Shown: one piece after another, positions 62,101-64,000 of the stretch
How the letters are laid out: each line of letters begins with the position of its first letter
Position numbering within the stretch: position 1 is the stretch's first letter
Position numbers and translations under genes: made by a program
Source of the DNA: Orbilia blumenaviensis
Taxonomy: Eukaryota; Ascomycota; Orbiliomycetes; Orbiliales; Orbiliaceae
Assembly (NCBI GenBank): GCA_036872755.1
Contig: JAVHNS010000003.1
Location: 496,001 to 560,000 of the forward strand
Direction of reading: 5' to 3'
Length of the DNA: 64,000 nt
The notes under the pieces: model-generated
Database searches by the model: none
Told to the model about the DNA's origin: nothing
The model's input: only the letters and a program-made list of their open reading frames with translations

Positions 62101-64000
62101 AACCTAAGGGCGAAATCGCTGAGTCTCAACAGAAAGGAAGTCAGCTACCTCATACTTCAAGCAGCCTGGGAAGCTGGGCCAGTCGTCATGGGCATCAAGA
62201 ACATCTTTCTTCGTGAAAATCATCGATTGTTTGACAGAACTGCTGTCATATTCGATATATTGAATGAAGTCGACGAAATATTCAACTCCATCAAGACGAA
62301 TTGGCGTGAAATTGTGACAGCTGCAACACTGATTGCACTTACTTGTCGCTGCTTAGCTTTAATCAAAAAGGAACAACATGCCCTTATAACTCAGGCAATA
62401 AGCTTAACCCTGAAGTTGAGAGAGATGGTCTATGGTTGGGTTGAGGACCTACGTGAAAAGGTTAAACTAGAGCAGGAGGAAGAAAAACTTGCAGAGAAGC
62501 TGCAGCACTTGATGCATTGCGCTGCAATTTGCCGGATGACCTACGAGGTGCCAACCGATCATGCACAGGAACTTATCGATGGGCATACCCATGGAGAGGA
62601 CTTAGAGGAACATTGTAACCCTAAGCATATTTCCATATATCTTGAGACAGCAGCCATCATTCGCGATAACGTTCCTGCGCGGAGAGAACATGTCGAGGAC
62701 TACTATCGCTATGCGATAGATAGGTCGAACAGACTCTCACACCGCTGGGAAACTCGAATTCGCGATTTTATTCTACGTGACCCTTCTCCAATAGATCTCG
62801 CAATTGAGAAGCAGTGGCGACCACATGTGCGCAAAGGAAATTGGGAAGCTGCAGAAGCTCCGAACCAGCATTGGCTACGCGCAATCATTCAACCGGTATC
62901 AGGCGATCGGGATGTCCAGATTAGCTTGAACTTGCTAGATGGACAAATTCTTATAGACAGCATACCGTTTGGGCGGCTGCCGCAGGAATACACCAATAAC
63001 CAAACATACGACCGGATTTTTGGTAGCGATGTCCTTGTTGTAGGACCGTCGTCTTTGTTGGGAATGCAATTCGAGACTAGATTCCCTATTGAGGGCCACT
63101 CGGTCCACTTCGCATTGAAAGAAGACAATCTCATTGTTCGGACCCAGAAAGATGGAAGCGTCTACGAGCTTATTCCAAGAACACTTTTTGGTAGCGATAT
63201 GTGTAGTCCGCTTGTCGAAGATTATGTCCACTGGCTGGACCTCGGAGCGTCTAAAATCCAGTTCAGAAAGCTAGGGCGCATATGGGATACTCAAAACTAC
63301 GAATGGGAACTGTCACTTGGCAGCGATGACCCGATTTTATCGCGCCTTGATAACCCCGGGGTCCTCGTAGTTGACCCAGGAAGCAAGAGCGCCGAGCAAG
63401 TTCACCAGTTGTTAAGCTGTCTTGAAAAAGAATCAGAGATTTTGATCACCACCACGCGAAGTGAAGATAGCGACGATATGACAATCATTGCTGACCTTGG
63501 AAGATTAAACCTAACCTTTTCAAGCAAGGGCAATAACTTTGTTTGTAGGAATTTCTCAGGTTTCGTGGTGGACGAGGACCAGAATCTAGGGTGCCTACAC
63601 GGCCTAGTAAATAAGTTGGTGCTTCGCAAGGGCAATGAGCGTATGGCTTTGATTCCGTTTGGCGATATTGTTTTAAAGAGGTTTAGTGATTTTACACAAG
63701 TTTCAGTTACTCATGCAGAATCATACCAAGCATACAATGTCGACAATCGCCTCGGAAGACTACTTGGGAATGGTTCTATCACTAGCCGACTATATCAGCT
63801 TTATCTACATGCTGTCACATCGTCACCATCATGTCAGGTAGACACGCTTACTGGAAGAACCGGAACCGAGGAAGCCGCAAGCCTACTGGCGTCGGGAGCC
63901 GTCAAATCCTTCCAAGAACTCGACAAGGATGATATCAAACTTCTATGCCTCATTGCGTGCTTAACACCACACCGCCGCTTAGGGACTTCTAGAAGAAGCA
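59175..64000 (+). CDS. N-terminal part of a giant DUF6606-family protein (cut by window edge)
   Basis: First 1,536 residues of a very large protein; the frame is open at 64000. Exons so far: 59175-59631, 59694-61356, 61447-61998, 62064 onward; introns 62-90 nt. The N-terminus has basic, nuclear-localisation-like clusters (PPRKRRL, SRRRRLSR). It then matches the fungal DUF6606 pattern (LFDHIVLNVFLPPKLPD; LHIRKQNAGVIIR; WRRSPLWLVVRVGLQ; a CPKCLKEAEAKKL zinc-like CxxC segment; IHEWPLPED). Near the edge it has CQVDTLTGRTGTEEA and LIACLTPHRR, which in complete relatives precede DUF3638/DUF3645 regions; those relatives are often labelled ubiquitinyl hydrolase, from memory and without experimental support here. 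Catalytic parts would lie beyond the window, so activity cannot be judged. Confidence 0.75.

Overview
The window is nuclear DNA of a filamentous ascomycete (Pezizomycotina). The evidence is multi-exon genes with many short introns (mostly 55-130 nt, GTRNGT donors, CTAAC/CTGAC-type branch sites), fungal-type protein families, an intron-bearing nuclear tRNA, and plant-cell-wall enzymes. The class cannot be fixed from the sequence alone. Gene density is moderate, with intergenic stretches of 0.3-4.8 kb and no recognisable intact transposon. Thirteen protein genes are supported (one cut by the right edge), plus one tRNA. Exon boundaries were worked out by hand from splice signals and frame; in every complete gene the exon lengths sum to a whole number of codons.

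Layout. 1-4.8 kb: non-coding, purine-rich at the left (probably the leader of a leftward gene outside the window) and pyrimidine-rich before 4.8 kb. 4.78-18.0 kb (+): a 9-exon, 4,204-residue HECT ubiquitin ligase of the Tom1/HUWE1 family. 18.8-20.8 kb (+): an F-box protein. 21.1-29.9 kb: a pectin block. It holds a GH28 exopolygalacturonase (-) and a CE8 pectin methylesterase (+), divergent across 2.6 kb, followed by an MFS sugar porter (+). The shared promoter region carries two exact TCCNCCAAT sites, the element bound by the galacturonate regulator GaaR in other ascomycetes. 32.3 kb (+): a small membrane-anchored protein of unknown function. 34.0 kb (+): tRNA-Gly(GCC) with a 31-nt intron. 34.9-37.2 kb (-): a peroxisomal ABC half-transporter (Pxa2/ABCD). 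38.4 kb (+): a secreted protein with two homologous domains separated by Kex2 sites. 39.9-41.5 kb (-): 6-phosphofructo-2-kinase/fructose-2,6-bisphosphatase. 41.5-45.9 kb: a gene-poor stretch. 45.9-47.7 kb (-): an F-box protein with acidic tracts. 49.2-52.9 kb (-): Vps39/Vam6. 54.6-56.1 kb (+): Btn1/CLN3. 56.4-57.3 kb (-): a third F-box-like protein. 59.2 kb to the edge (+): the first 1,536 residues of a giant DUF6606-type protein of unknown function.

How they fit together. Methylesterase, exo-acting polygalacturonase and a sugar porter form a plausible route for de-esterifying pectin, releasing galacturonate and taking up the sugar. Vps39 and Btn1 both act at the vacuole. Three F-box-like proteins and a HECT ligase give the window a ubiquitin flavour, but they are dispersed and need not be functionally linked. 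The least explained items are the Kex2-punctuated secreted repeat protein, the edge-cut giant protein, and the regulatory sites between the pectin genes.
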